Of a stretch of 64,000 nt of DNA, positions 51,831 through 60,428 are shown piece by piece (position 1 is the stretch's first letter; the number at the start of each line of letters is the position of its first letter). Position numbers and translations under genes: made by a program. Below the pieces are notes generated by a model that was given only the letters and a program-made list of their open reading frames with translations, was not told the DNA's origin and did not search any database. The DNA is from CAZHZT01 sp964537285. GTDB lineage: Bacteria > Bacteroidota > Bacteroidia > Chitinophagales > Saprospiraceae. Location: contig CAZHZT010000014.1 in the NCBI GenBank assembly GCA_964537285.1, positions 1 through 64,000 on the forward strand, read 5' to 3'.

Positions 51831-53336
51831 CTATTGCCATTCAGCATTAATGAGGAATTCCCATAAGTTTTCGTACGGAATGATCTCAATTTCGAAGGAT
51901 TGATTAGCGGTTTCCAGAGGGATGGCCTTTAATTCTTCTAATAATGGAGTTGCTTTGGATTTCACCTCCTCCTTATTGAATGCGTTGGCGGGCAAAAGGA
52001 GCAGCATTCTAATGAAGGTTTCAGAGCGCTCAGTATGGTCTGTTTTTAGATGGCGACTAGCATATTTTCGAATGCTTTCTGCTTTTTCAATGAAATCATC
52101 ATGTTTACCCTGGATGGTCATGAAGAGCATGTTTAAGATCATGATTGGGATATTCATGCCCTTTTTATCTTTTGAGAAGATAGGTAATTCATTTAAGAAC
52201 TTGCTGAGGCGGAAGTTACCTGGTTTTTTACCTTTAAGGGCTTGTATTTGATCAATTTCGAGCAAAAAGCGAATGAACGCTTCGTAAATTTTCCATGTTT
52301 CGATGATTGCTTCCGATTGAAAGCGGAAACGCGAATGTCGCATAGCACTGTCCAGAACTAGATAAGCTTTCTGAAGATCATCACAGTGCATATTAAGCAT
52401 GAAATAAAGCTCTTGCGCTTTAAACCAATTGATCAAACCAGGAGTAATTAGGGACAAACATTTTTCAGCTATAGATTTTCCTTTTTCAAACTCTTTTAGT
52501 TGAATAAGGCAGGCTAGTTGCTGATAGAGAAAAGTGACAAGAGAGATCTTGGATACATAGGGTTTGCTTTCGAAAAACTCAATTGCTTTTCCACAAAGTT
52601 CATTCGTCGCTTTGTAATCGTTTACTGCCATGTACCGGATTACCTCAATGAGATAGAACGTACGATGAAGATTGTGAGATGAGTGCGTTTCAACCATTTG
52701 TTCAAGCGCTTCGGAAAACGCTGCGGCCTGCTCATTTATCTCTGTTTGTGTAGATTTAGCGGTAACATAATTAAGAACTAACTGCTCATAATACTTTTCT
52801 GCTGCTGTTTCTGCGCGATGAATAGCTTCCTGGGTTTGTACGATCTCGTCATATTGATTGAACTTTTTTTCGTCTCCTTCAAAAACGGCATAATGAAGGC
52901 GTAAAATACGAGCGACATCAATGGTGAGATCTGTGAATTCGAATTTTAGCGTTTGCCTTAGAATCTTATGAGCGAGCTGAATGGCTGCAACGCGGGCTTC
53001 CCGCCCCAAGAGGATCTTTACAGCTGCCCATTCTTTACAGCATGTATAGTAAGCTTTTTGATATTCATTAAAGCCAGCTTGTTTTTGATCAATAAAAAAT
53101 ACGGTATTGATCAAACGCTTCTTCAGGTTAGTGCGCAGATTCTTATAACTCTTGGAGTTGGCATTAGATTTATAGAGGTCATGGGCCGCATCATCGTCTG
53201 ATTCAAATTCATTGTTGAGTATACCCTCATACAAACGCTCCTGCTTGGTGTCCCCGTCGAACCCATCGCCTATAATCTGTATTGAACTTGTTTTTTGTTT
53301 ACTGATAACCTGTATCAGTTCCTTTAAATCCTTCAT
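51831..53336 (-). CDS. Large alpha-helical hypothetical protein (TPR-like)
   Basis: 501 residues, no signal peptide or membrane segment. The sequence is almost entirely alpha-helical with alternating short helices in the middle (YLIEVIRYMAVNDYKATNEL, LYQQLACLIQLKEFEKGKSI), typical of TPR-like repeats. No enzymatic motif is seen. N-terminal MKDLKELIQVISKQKTSSIQ and LRTNLKKRLINTVFFIDQKQ are the best-conserved-looking segments. Probably a cytosolic scaffold or regulator; no family recognised. It stands alone with 470 bases of AT-rich DNA upstream. Confidence 0.75.
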   Translation of the reverse strand: MKDLKELIQVISKQKTSSIQIIGDGFDGDTKQERLYEGILNNEFESDDDAAHDLYKSNANSKSYKNLRTNLKKRLINTVFFIDQKQAGFNEYQKAYYTCCKEWAAVKILLGREARVAAIQLAHKILRQTLKFEFTDLTIDVARILRLHYAVFEGDEKKFNQYDEIVQTQEAIHRAETAAEKYYEQLVLNYVTAKSTQTEINEQAAAFSEALEQMVETHSSHNLHRTFYLIEVIRYMAVNDYKATNELCGKAIEFFESKPYVSKISLVTFLYQQLACLIQLKEFEKGKSIAEKCLSLITPGLINWFKAQELYFMLNMHCDDLQKAYLVLDSAMRHSRFRFQSEAIIETWKIYEAFIRFLLEIDQIQALKGKKPGNFRLSKFLNELPIFSKDKKGMNIPIMILNMLFMTIQGKHDDFIEKAESIRKYASRHLKTDHTERSETFIRMLLLLPANAFNKEEVKSKATPLLEELKAIPLETANQSFEIEIIPYENLWEFLINAEWQ

Positions 53337-53806
53337 AGTGAATTACGGCAGCTTATTCAATCCAAAATGAACGTATCGCGAGTTAAGGTGGAACGATAAG
53401 TGATATTATTAGAGTATTAACCAACTCAAAATGACTACTCGTTAACCATTATCACGCCATTTAGGTGAATTAAATCATATGACACAAATTGGAATGATTC
53501 CATTGTGAAAAATAAAAACCGGCCTGTGGGATGGGATATACTAGTGGTTTTGGGAAGAATTTTACTAGAATAAATTTACTTCATAAATCAAAGATATAAC
53601 TTATTTTAATAAGAATGAAAAATATTTAAAATTTTATTTATTTTATAAAAATCTGATAATTAATTAGTTATTAAAATAGCTGGAAATTTTCCTCAAAAAA
53701 AGGGGAGGGACCAAATCCGTTTTTTGTCCGTGATGCTTCTGATAAACCGCTCTATCTTTGTAATGTAATCAAGAGAAAAAAACAGATTTTAAAAAAATCA
53801 ATAATC
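53337..53806. other. AT-rich intergenic stretch with a promoter-like box
   Basis: No gene or palindromic family member seen in this region, which is unusual for a spacer of this size in this window. TATCTTTG at 53753-53760 fits the TAnnTTTG -7 box and lies 47 bases before a small ORF; a T-run with TTTG at 53723-53726 is about 26 bases upstream, too far for a standard -33. Confidence 0.4.
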
Positions 53807-53923
53807 ATGAAATCACAAAGAAATACCACTTCTGTGACAGGGGCTACCTTTTGCTCGATTGTAAATAAAATTGGAATGGCGGCAAAGAAAGATATCATTA
53901 TTACAGATATCAACGGAGTATAG
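53807..53923 (+). CDS. Possible 38-residue peptide
   Basis: An ATG-initiated ORF (MKSQRNTTSVTGATFCSIVN, ending ITDINGV) 47 bases after a -7-like TATCTTTG. A central Cys and a moderately hydrophobic core (GATFCSIVNKIGMA), with a basic N-terminus, could fit a small secreted peptide or a leader peptide. It is 65 bases before the next gene on the same strand. No homology can be recognised by eye; it may be chance. Confidence 0.35.
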   Translation: MKSQRNTTSVTGATFCSIVNKIGMAAKKDIIITDINGV

Positions 53924-53988
53924 TAGTATCCGGTAAATAGTAAGCGAAAGGAAATTAAAGAACTAAAGAATTAAAATAACTCATTAAC

Positions 53989-54456
53989 ATGGAGTCATTA
54001 GGTAGAAATATAGAAAAATCACAAAATATGCACGTTTTAGTGAATTTAGTGCTAGGCTCTCTAAGCAGGAATTGTATGGGAGTCGGAATATGTAAAATGG
54101 ACGTCCAAAATGACGGGAGAGAAGTGGTTTCGCATTTACCTAATTATACGCAAGCCTATATTTATACAGGTAGTCTCGGGGAAATCGTTTTTGAATTTAA
54201 AGAATCCCTGATGCATCCGGAAACTATAAAGGAGTACTTTAGACATAACTACTTTATTATCCCGGAGCAGATTTGTCTTAATGAAAAAGTCAGGAATGCA
54301 CTGAGAATAGATGAAGGGGTTCTTATAGCCCCCGGAGCCTATAAAATCCAAAGAGAAGACGACAAACTAATCGTGAGCTTCAGCGAGGCATCCAAGAAAA
54401 ACAAGTTAGAAATTACCAAAACAATATTTAATAAAACTGCCTTAAAGGCCGCTTAA
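53989..54456 (+). CDS. Hypothetical protein, 155 residues
   Basis: Cytosolic, no signal peptide or membrane segment. Alternating strands and helices (LVLGSLSRNCMGVGICKMDV, AYIYTGSLGEIVFEFKESLM, GVLIAPGAYKIQREDDKLIV). No family recognised. ATG at 53989 with A-rich upstream bases. It precedes the giant T9SS protein by 86 bases on the same strand and may be co-transcribed. It could be a small regulator, but nothing in the sequence shows that. Confidence 0.65.
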   Translation: MESLGRNIEKSQNMHVLVNLVLGSLSRNCMGVGICKMDVQNDGREVVSHLPNYTQAYIYTGSLGEIVFEFKESLMHPETIKEYFRHNYFIIPEQICLNEKVRNALRIDEGVLIAPGAYKIQREDDKLIVSFSEASKKNKLEITKTIFNKTALKAA

Positions 54457-54542
54457 GAAAGCTCCTTTGAGGGCAACATAAGAAAAACTGGGGCTGAAAC
54501 CTCAGAAATAAAAAACGGGTTCACACAAAAATAACGTAAATC

Positions 54543-57500
54543 ATGAACAACATTTACAGAGCATTCGCACTAACGAACATCCTATTGCTGTTGCCTTTGG
54601 CAACGCTTTTCGCTGGTTCAGAACCAACAGGACTAGCCCAAAAAATTTACTCAAAACTTTCCGAGAACATCATCTCTGATTACCAAAATGCAGGCTTCCT
54701 AATGGAAAACGTAGGGGCCATTGGTGATTTTGTTTGGGAAGATCTCGATGGTGATGGCATTAAAGACTTTAATGAGCCAGGTATTGATAATGTCATCGTA
54801 GAGCTCTATGATTGTTTTAATTTGAATACTCCTTTGCAAACTACCCAAACGGCAAATGGAGGATATTATCAATTTTATGGTTTGGCTCCCGGTAGTTATA
54901 AACTTCGCTTCGAAGACATTACAGATTGGGGGCTAATAAGAGTTCCGGAAAATATGGGGCTTAATGAAGAATTAGACAGTGATGCCAATGAAGCAGGGTA
55001 TACAGCTTGTATTACCGTATTAGAAAATCAAATTCTTAACAACGTAGATGCTGGTTATGAAGTTTGTGTTCCTACCGGGTCGCTTACTTGTAATGATGAA
55101 AGTACTATTGCTCTTGGGCCCGATTGTTCAGAAATAATAACATCTGACCTTATCATTGAAGGTGAAGATGGTTGTTCAAATAATTATGCGGTGGAAGTCT
55201 TTTTCAATGGTGTTCCAGTGCCAAATAATGAGGTAAATGCTACACACATTGGTGAGCAGCTTGTGGTGAAAGTTTCTAACCCGGTAACCGGTAATTTCTG
55301 TGAAGGCCTGCTCAATGTAATTGATGTATTGGCTCCGCAGATTCTCAATTGTAATCCCGCTACGGTTGCTTGTACCGGAGGTACGGATCCCGGTTCAATT
55401 GGAATGCCTACTGTTGTGGATAATTGTGATCAAGATGTTTCTTTTACATTTACAGATCAAGTTACTGCAGTAGGAGAGTGTACGGATGATTTTGTTCAAA
55501 TCGTAACCAGAACCTGGACTGCCACGGATGATAGTGGCAATACTTCCACTTGTTCGCAGCAAATTACCTTTGCCCGCCCAAGTGTAGATGATGTAGATTT
55601 TCCGGTGGATTTGGATGGAAACAGTGCACCAACGATTGATTGTGTTAACCCAAACACTGCTCCTGAAAATACTGGCAGGCCAACTATTGACGGGGTCGAA
55701 ATATTTACCGGAGATATTTGTGATATTGAAGTAGGCTTTACGGATACGGAAGTTCCTTTATGTAATAATAGTTATCAGGTAATTCGTGAATGGGTCGTTA
55801 TTGACGCTTGTACCGGAGAGACCAGATCGCATGTTCAAATCATTACCGTAGTGGATACAGAGGGCCCCGTTTTGGATTGTCCTGGCGATGTTATTGTAGG
55901 AAGTGGGGCTGGTTGTGTTGGGAGTGCTGTTCTTCCTACGATTACATATACGGATAATTGTTCTTCACTGGATCAAATTACGGTGGTTACAGAAACCCCA
56001 TTTGGGATTATTTCAGGAAATGGTGGGTTTTTAGCTGGATTATCTGCAGGAGCGAATCAGGTAACCTACATCGTAACGGATGATTGTGGGAATGTTTCCA
56101 CTTGTACGATTAACTTAATCGTAGAAGATCAGATCCCTCCGGTAGCGATTTGTGATGAGGAAACTTCTATTGGCCTTGGTGAGGATGGCACAGCAGTAAT
56201 TTGCTGGAATACGTTTGATGATGGAAGTTATGACAATTGTGGCATTGTAGCTTATAAAGTGAAAAGAGTTGATGATCCACCTACCACTCCATTTACAGAT
56301 TGTGTGATTTTTGATTGTGATGATGTAGGTACAGATGTGCAGGTCCGTCTGAGAGTTTATGATATTGCAGGTAATTTTACAGAAACTGATCCAAACGGAC
56401 GTTTCAATGAATGTACGGTGAATGTAAATGTTCAGGATAATATTCTGCCATCCATTATTTGTCCTCCGAATACAACGCTTAATTGCTGGGAGTTTGATGA
56501 AGATAAGTGGGACGGAGTCGTACAGGATTCCAATGCAGGGCCTCCCGTATTCCTGCTACCTGACAATGAATTGATCGGCTATGCTACCAATGCTTCTGAT
56601 AATTGTGGAATAGAAAAGGTAACCGTTTCTCAAAATGGTGATGCTGATCAATGTGGAGAAGGAACGATTACACGGGTTTACACAGCCGTAGATAATACCG
56701 GGGCCGTTTCTTCCTGTGCTCAAATCATAACATTGGAAAACGCTAATCCATTTGATATTACTGATTTCTTATGCTGGTCTTCGCCAATTGGTCAGGGTCA
56801 TACCTTAACAGATGGTGTGGAATGGCCTTGTGATATTACGATTACTACTTGTGGGTCCGGCTTGGATCCGGATGAATTGGAAAATAATCCGCAAGTTCAG
56901 ATCGAAGATGTACGGCCACAAATTATGGAAGATGCCTGTGATTTAGTTGGTGTAACTTTTAAAGATACAGAGTTACCAATTGTAGGCTCAGGTTGTGTTA
57001 AATTAATTCGTGAATGGTCCGTTATTGATTGGTGCCAGCCGGATGATAATTTTGATGCCGGATATGTAACATGGACTTTTCAACAAGAAATAAAGGTATT
57101 AGAAAGTGATGCACCTGAAATCATTTCGGATTGTGAAGATATTACAATCCATAGTTTCGAAGACGATTGTGAACCTGCTCCTGCTGATATCGAAATTGTA
57201 GCTACAGATGATTGTACGAACGATGAGGATCTGGTTTATTACTATAAGATCGATGCTTTCTATGACCCATTAGACCCTGCTTCGCCTACTTATGATTACA
57301 ACTCAGACTTCAACCCGTTTGCTTACCCTGATAATGCGGATAATGAAGCTAGTGGTGAATATCCAATTGGAACGCACCTAATATTATGGAAAGTGGAAGA
57401 TGGATGCGGAAATTTGACTACATGTAAATACACCTTTACTATCAAAGACGGCAAAGCACCAAGCATTGTTTGTAAAAATCTGGTAACCGACTTAGGGCCG

Positions 57501-59012
57501 GTTATTGATGAAGCCACCCTATCCGTATTCAGTTTTGAAAACGGAGACAGTTTTGATAACTGTACGCCTTATGATCAGCTTAACTTCTCATTCTCTCCAA
57601 CGGATCCTGATTTACAGGAGCTTACATTTACTTGTGCGGAAGTTGATACTAACTTTGTCAATATTTATGTAACTGACCTTGAAGGCAATCAGAATTTCTG
57701 CGAAACTTTCGTAGTGGTTCAGGATAATTTCGATATCTGCAATAGCAACAACAATAAGATGGCTGTAGCCGGTTTGATTGAAACTACAGACTATGAGCCG
57801 GTTTCGCAGGTAGAAGTAGAACTTACCGATACAGATGCTTTGGAATCAGGTTTTATTACTACCTTATTGGATGGTGGATTTAACTTCAATGTACCTGCTG
57901 GTAATAATTACTCAATAGTTCCAAAGAAAAACATTACTCCGGACAATGGGGTAACCACCTTTGATTTGGTACTGATTTCTCAGCACATCCTGGGCATCCA
58001 GCAATTGAATTCCCCATATAAAATGATTGCCGCCGATGTAAGCAATAATGGGAAGGTTACCACTTTCGATATCGTAGAGCTGAGAAAGCTGATCCTAAAG
58101 ATTATTAATGAGTTCCCTGAAAACCAATCCTGGAGATTTGTCGATAAAAGCTTCGTATTCCCGGATCCATCTGATCCATTTAAAACACCATTCCCTGAGG
58201 TGATCAATATCAATGACTTGAATGAAGATATGAACGCCAATGATTTCGTAGGAATCAAGATTGGGGATATCGACGGGAACGCTAAAGCAAATGAATTAGT
58301 AGGCAGCGAGGATCGTAGCTTCGACGGGCAATTGGTTTTCAATACCGAAGACCTTCTTATTGAGGAAGGACAAGAAGTGGAAGTAGTTTTAAGTGTTGAA
58401 GATGTGAAGCATATCCAAGGCTTTCAGTTTGCACTTTCTTTCGAAAATGCGGCTCTACAGTTAGTTGATTTGCAAAGCTTATCTTCTTCAATTCATGAGA
58501 GTAACTTTGGAATGCAATTTGTCGATGAAGGGATCATCATGGTAAGCTGGAATGGCCAGTCTATTGAAGGTGAAGAACTTGTAAAGTTGGTTTTCTCTGC
58601 ACAAAAGAGTGGTGAATTAAGTGAATGGTTATCATTAGACAGACGTTATTTGAGTCCTGAGGGGTATAGATTCTCCCAAGAAGCTTCAACATTTGATTTA
58701 AATGAAGTGGTGATCCGGTTTAATAAAGACGGAGAGTCGACTTCTTCAAATGATATATTCAAGCTGTACCAAAACCAGCCCAATCCATTTGCAGAAAGAA
58801 CATCCATTGGCTTTTACTTACCAAAAACGGAACGAATAAGTTTCCAGGTAACGGATGCTTCCGGACGTATTTTGAAGGTAATTGATGCGGAATATCCGGA
58901 GGGCTTCCACCAAATTGAATTGACTAAAGCGGATCTTGGTACAAGCGGGTTGTTGTTTTATACCTTAAGAACAGGTCAACAAGCGGAGACCAGAAAGATG
59001 ATTTTACATTAG
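54543..59012 (+). CDS. Giant secreted multidomain protein with SdrD-like, HYR/Ig, dockerin-like, cohesin-like and T9SS domains
   Basis: 1489 residues. Signal peptide ALTNILLLLPLATLFAGS. SdrD B-like domain at about 57-170 (AIGDFVWEDLDGDGIKDFNE). From about 260 to 1070, repeated HYR/Ig-like modules rich in paired Cys (VDTEGPVLDCPGDVIVGSG, TDDCGNVSTCTINL). A peptidase-regulatory-like Ig region is followed by a dockerin-like segment at about 1133-1190 (PDNGVTTFDLVLISQHILGI, AADVSNNGKVTTFDIVELRK). A cohesin-like domain follows at about 1262-1395 (VEVVLSVEDVKHIQGFQFAL). The T9SS type A domain occupies about 1406-1489 (LYQNQPNPFAERTSIGFYLP to RKMILH). Probably surface-displayed adhesin or scaffold. 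A C palindrome follows the stop. Confidence 0.9.
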   Translation: MNNIYRAFALTNILLLLPLATLFAGSEPTGLAQKIYSKLSENIISDYQNAGFLMENVGAIGDFVWEDLDGDGIKDFNEPGIDNVIVELYDCFNLNTPLQTTQTANGGYYQFYGLAPGSYKLRFEDITDWGLIRVPENMGLNEELDSDANEAGYTACITVLENQILNNVDAGYEVCVPTGSLTCNDESTIALGPDCSEIITSDLIIEGEDGCSNNYAVEVFFNGVPVPNNEVNATHIGEQLVVKVSNPVTGNFCEGLLNVIDVLAPQILNCNPATVACTGGTDPGSIGMPTVVDNCDQDVSFTFTDQVTAVGECTDDFVQIVTRTWTATDDSGNTSTCSQQITFARPSVDDVDFPVDLDGNSAPTIDCVNPNTAPENTGRPTIDGVEIFTGDICDIEVGFTDTEVPLCNNSYQVIREWVVIDACTGETRSHVQIITVVDTEGPVLDCPGDVIVGSGAGCVGSAVLPTITYTDNCSSLDQITVVTETPFGIISGNGGFLAGLSAGANQVTYIVTDDCGNVSTCTINLIVEDQIPPVAICDEETSIGLGEDGTAVICWNTFDDGSYDNCGIVAYKVKRVDDPPTTPFTDCVIFDCDDVGTDVQVRLRVYDIAGNFTETDPNGRFNECTVNVNVQDNILPSIICPPNTTLNCWEFDEDKWDGVVQDSNAGPPVFLLPDNELIGYATNASDNCGIEKVTVSQNGDADQCGEGTITRVYTAVDNTGAVSSCAQIITLENANPFDITDFLCWSSPIGQGHTLTDGVEWPCDITITTCGSGLDPDELENNPQVQIEDVRPQIMEDACDLVGVTFKDTELPIVGSGCVKLIREWSVIDWCQPDDNFDAGYVTWTFQQEIKVLESDAPEIISDCEDITIHSFEDDCEPAPADIEIVATDDCTNDEDLVYYYKIDAFYDPLDPASPTYDYNSDFNPFAYPDNADNEASGEYPIGTHLILWKVEDGCGNLTTCKYTFTIKDGKAPSIVCKNLVTDLGPVIDEATLSVFSFENGDSFDNCTPYDQLNFSFSPTDPDLQELTFTCAEVDTNFVNIYVTDLEGNQNFCETFVVVQDNFDICNSNNNKMAVAGLIETTDYEPVSQVEVELTDTDALESGFITTLLDGGFNFNVPAGNNYSIVPKKNITPDNGVTTFDLVLISQHILGIQQLNSPYKMIAADVSNNGKVTTFDIVELRKLILKIINEFPENQSWRFVDKSFVFPDPSDPFKTPFPEVININDLNEDMNANDFVGIKIGDIDGNAKANELVGSEDRSFDGQLVFNTEDLLIEEGQEVEVVLSVEDVKHIQGFQFALSFENAALQLVDLQSLSSSIHESNFGMQFVDEGIIMVSWNGQSIEGEELVKLVFSAQKSGELSEWLSLDRRYLSPEGYRFSQEASTFDLNEVVIRFNKDGESTSSNDIFKLYQNQPNPFAERTSIGFYLPKTERISFQVTDASGRILKVIDAEYPEGFHQIELTKADLGTSGLLFYTLRTGQQAETRKMILH

Positions 59013-59027
59013 AAGATATGTAGAATA

Positions 59028-59202
59028 CCAGCGATTCTCGCTTTGAAAAATAAACGCGCCTGCGGCGCGAAATTCTTCAAAGAGGGATGCAGAAAGGGCT
59101 ATTTTGCGAAGCAAAATAGCCCTTTCTGCATCCCTCAAAAGAAAATACCACCGCGAAGCGGCCTAAATTTAGTTTTGGACTTCCAAAACGAGAATAGCTG
59201 GT
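59028..59202. repeat. Family C element, copy 6 (most complete)
   Basis: Outer arms ACCAGCGATTCTCGCTTTG and CAAAACGAGAATAGCTGGT, short hairpins CGCGCCTGCGGCGCG and ACCGCGAAGCGG, central perfect hairpin GAGGGATGCAGAAAGGGCTA with complement around GCGAAGC. Folded, it would make a three-branched or cloverleaf-like structure. Confidence 0.95.
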
Positions 59203-59242
59203 AGAAGGCGAATTACTTTAGTAAAAGAGAGGGGATTTCCTT

Positions 59243-59287
59243 TTTTGAGGGTGGGGCGAAAGAAAATATCTCTGCGAAGCGGCCTAA
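59243..59287. repeat. Family C fragment abutting the infC stop codon
   Basis: TTTGAGGGTGGGGCGAAAG and TCTGCGAAGCGGCCTAA match pieces of family C. The minus-strand TAG of infC is the CTA in GCGGCCTAA, so the repeat may have supplied it. Confidence 0.7.
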
Positions 59288-59880
59288 TTCTTCTTCTTAT
59301 TCGTTTTCTTAGGAGAAACGATGACGATCATACGACGGCCTTCCATTTTAGGGAGGGACTCTGCTGTTCCTACATCTTCTAATTCTTTCAGGAATCTAAG
59401 AAGCAACAGGTTTCCACGATCTTTAAATACGATAGTACGACCACGGAAGTGCACATAAGCTTTCACTTTAGCGCCTTCTTCAAGGAATTTTGTAGCGTGA
59501 CGTAGTTTGAATTCAAAATCGTGATCATCGGTATTCGGGCCAAAACGAATTTCCTTTACAACTGTTTTGGCTGTTTTTGCTTTAATTTCTTTCTCCTTTT
59601 TCTTTCTCAGATAGAGAAACTTTTTATAGTCGATAATTTTACAAACGGGTGGGTTTGCTTTAGGAGAAATTTCCACTAGATCGAGGTCTACTTTTTCGGC
59701 CCATTGACGAGCTTTACGAGTAGGGTAAATACCGACCTCAATTTTTTCGCCGATTGCTTCGCTGATTTTTTCCAGGTCATCGCCTACAACGCGAACTTCT
59801 GGTACGCGAATGTGATGATTGATACGAAATTCTGGTTTCTGTTCTCTTGGTCTAAAATTTCTTGAAATCCTTTTTGCCAA
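59284..59880 (-). CDS. infC: Translation initiation factor IF-3, non-AUG start
   Basis: 198 residues. N-domain (EFRINHHIRVPEVRVVGDDL, RQWAEKVDLDLVEISPKANP, VCKIIDYKKF), linker KKKEKEIKAKTAKTVVKEIR, C-domain (PNTDDHDFEFKLRHATKFLE, AKVKAYVHFRGR, MEGRRMIVIVSPKK). IF-3 binds the 30S subunit, prevents 50S joining and checks the start codon. No ATG lies in the N-terminal region; TTG at 59880 is the best start, with ATT at 59866 possible. Rare starts are known for infC, giving autoregulation by IF-3 discrimination. Downstream there is no rpmI-rplT, unlike the usual infC-rpmI-rplT cluster. Confidence 0.95.
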   Translation of the reverse strand: MAKRISRNFRPREQKPEFRINHHIRVPEVRVVGDDLEKISEAIGEKIEVGIYPTRKARQWAEKVDLDLVEISPKANPPVCKIIDYKKFLYLRKKKEKEIKAKTAKTVVKEIRFGPNTDDHDFEFKLRHATKFLEEGAKVKAYVHFRGRTIVFKDRGNLLLLRFLKELEDVGTAESLPKMEGRRMIVIVSPKKTNKKKN

Positions 59881-60029
59881 TATTGATTGTTTTTTTTAAG
59901 AAATATGCCTTTAAGGCGAATAATTGTTAAATTGCTAGTAAAAATAGCACAAGATTTACGCTTTACATATAGATTAATGATATTTTCTTTAAAATAGTTC
60001 TCAAAGATGCCTTTTTTTAGGAAAAACGT

Positions 60030-60068
60030 GTTCTTTGAAGTTCCATTTTCCACAATTTATGTCAATGA
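60030..60068. repeat. Family A element with internal deletion, supplies a stop codon
   Basis: GTTCTTTGA joins directly to AGTTCCATTTTCCACAATTT then ATGTCAATGAA: left end plus right arm with the centre missing. On the minus strand it encodes the last residues (SLT) and TAA of the response regulator at 60057. Confidence 0.85.
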
Positions 60069-60428
60069 AATATTTAATTGTTGTGTAATTCGTAGCTCTA
60101 ATTCCTTAGGGTTAAATGGCTTCGTCAAGTAATCCGCAGCTCCCTTTTCAAGGCAGTTTATTCGGGTTAAGCTCTTTTCTACGCTCGATAATACAATTAC
60201 TTTGGACTGTGTTTGCTGGTTTTCTTTCAAATAAGTTAAAAACTCTTCGCCAGACATGCCGGGCATGTTCAGGTCTAATACAATTACTTCAGGTTTGATT
60301 TGCTCTAGAGTGTTAACAGCATCTAGAGCGCCCTGCATAGCAACAACTTCAAATTCCTTCTTGAAGTAGACGATAAGGAACTCCCGCATCATCTCATTAT
60401 CATCAATGATCATTACAGTAGGTTTCAT
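60057..60428 (-). CDS. Single-domain CheY-like response regulator
   Basis: 123 residues, a receiver domain only. Acidic pocket IIDDNEMMRE, phospho-accepting Asp in VIVLDLNMPGMSG, Ser in VIVLSSVEKS, Lys in YLTKPFNPKEL. It is phosphorylated by an unknown histidine kinase and acts by protein-protein contact. Orphan: no kinase or output gene adjacent. The last three codons and TAA lie in a family A repeat (TCATTGACATAA on the minus strand), so the C-terminus is repeat-derived. ATG start. Confidence 0.9.
   Translation of the reverse strand: MKPTVMIIDDNEMMREFLIVYFKKEFEVVAMQGALDAVNTLEQIKPEVIVLDLNMPGMSGEEFLTYLKENQQTQSKVIVLSSVEKSLTRINCLEKGAADYLTKPFNPKELELRITQQLNISLT

Noticed and set aside
1..60069. 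The repeats as a CRISPR array
   Set aside because: Repeats are dispersed singly between genes, differ in length, are palindromic over their whole length and have no regular spacers; no cas gene is present.
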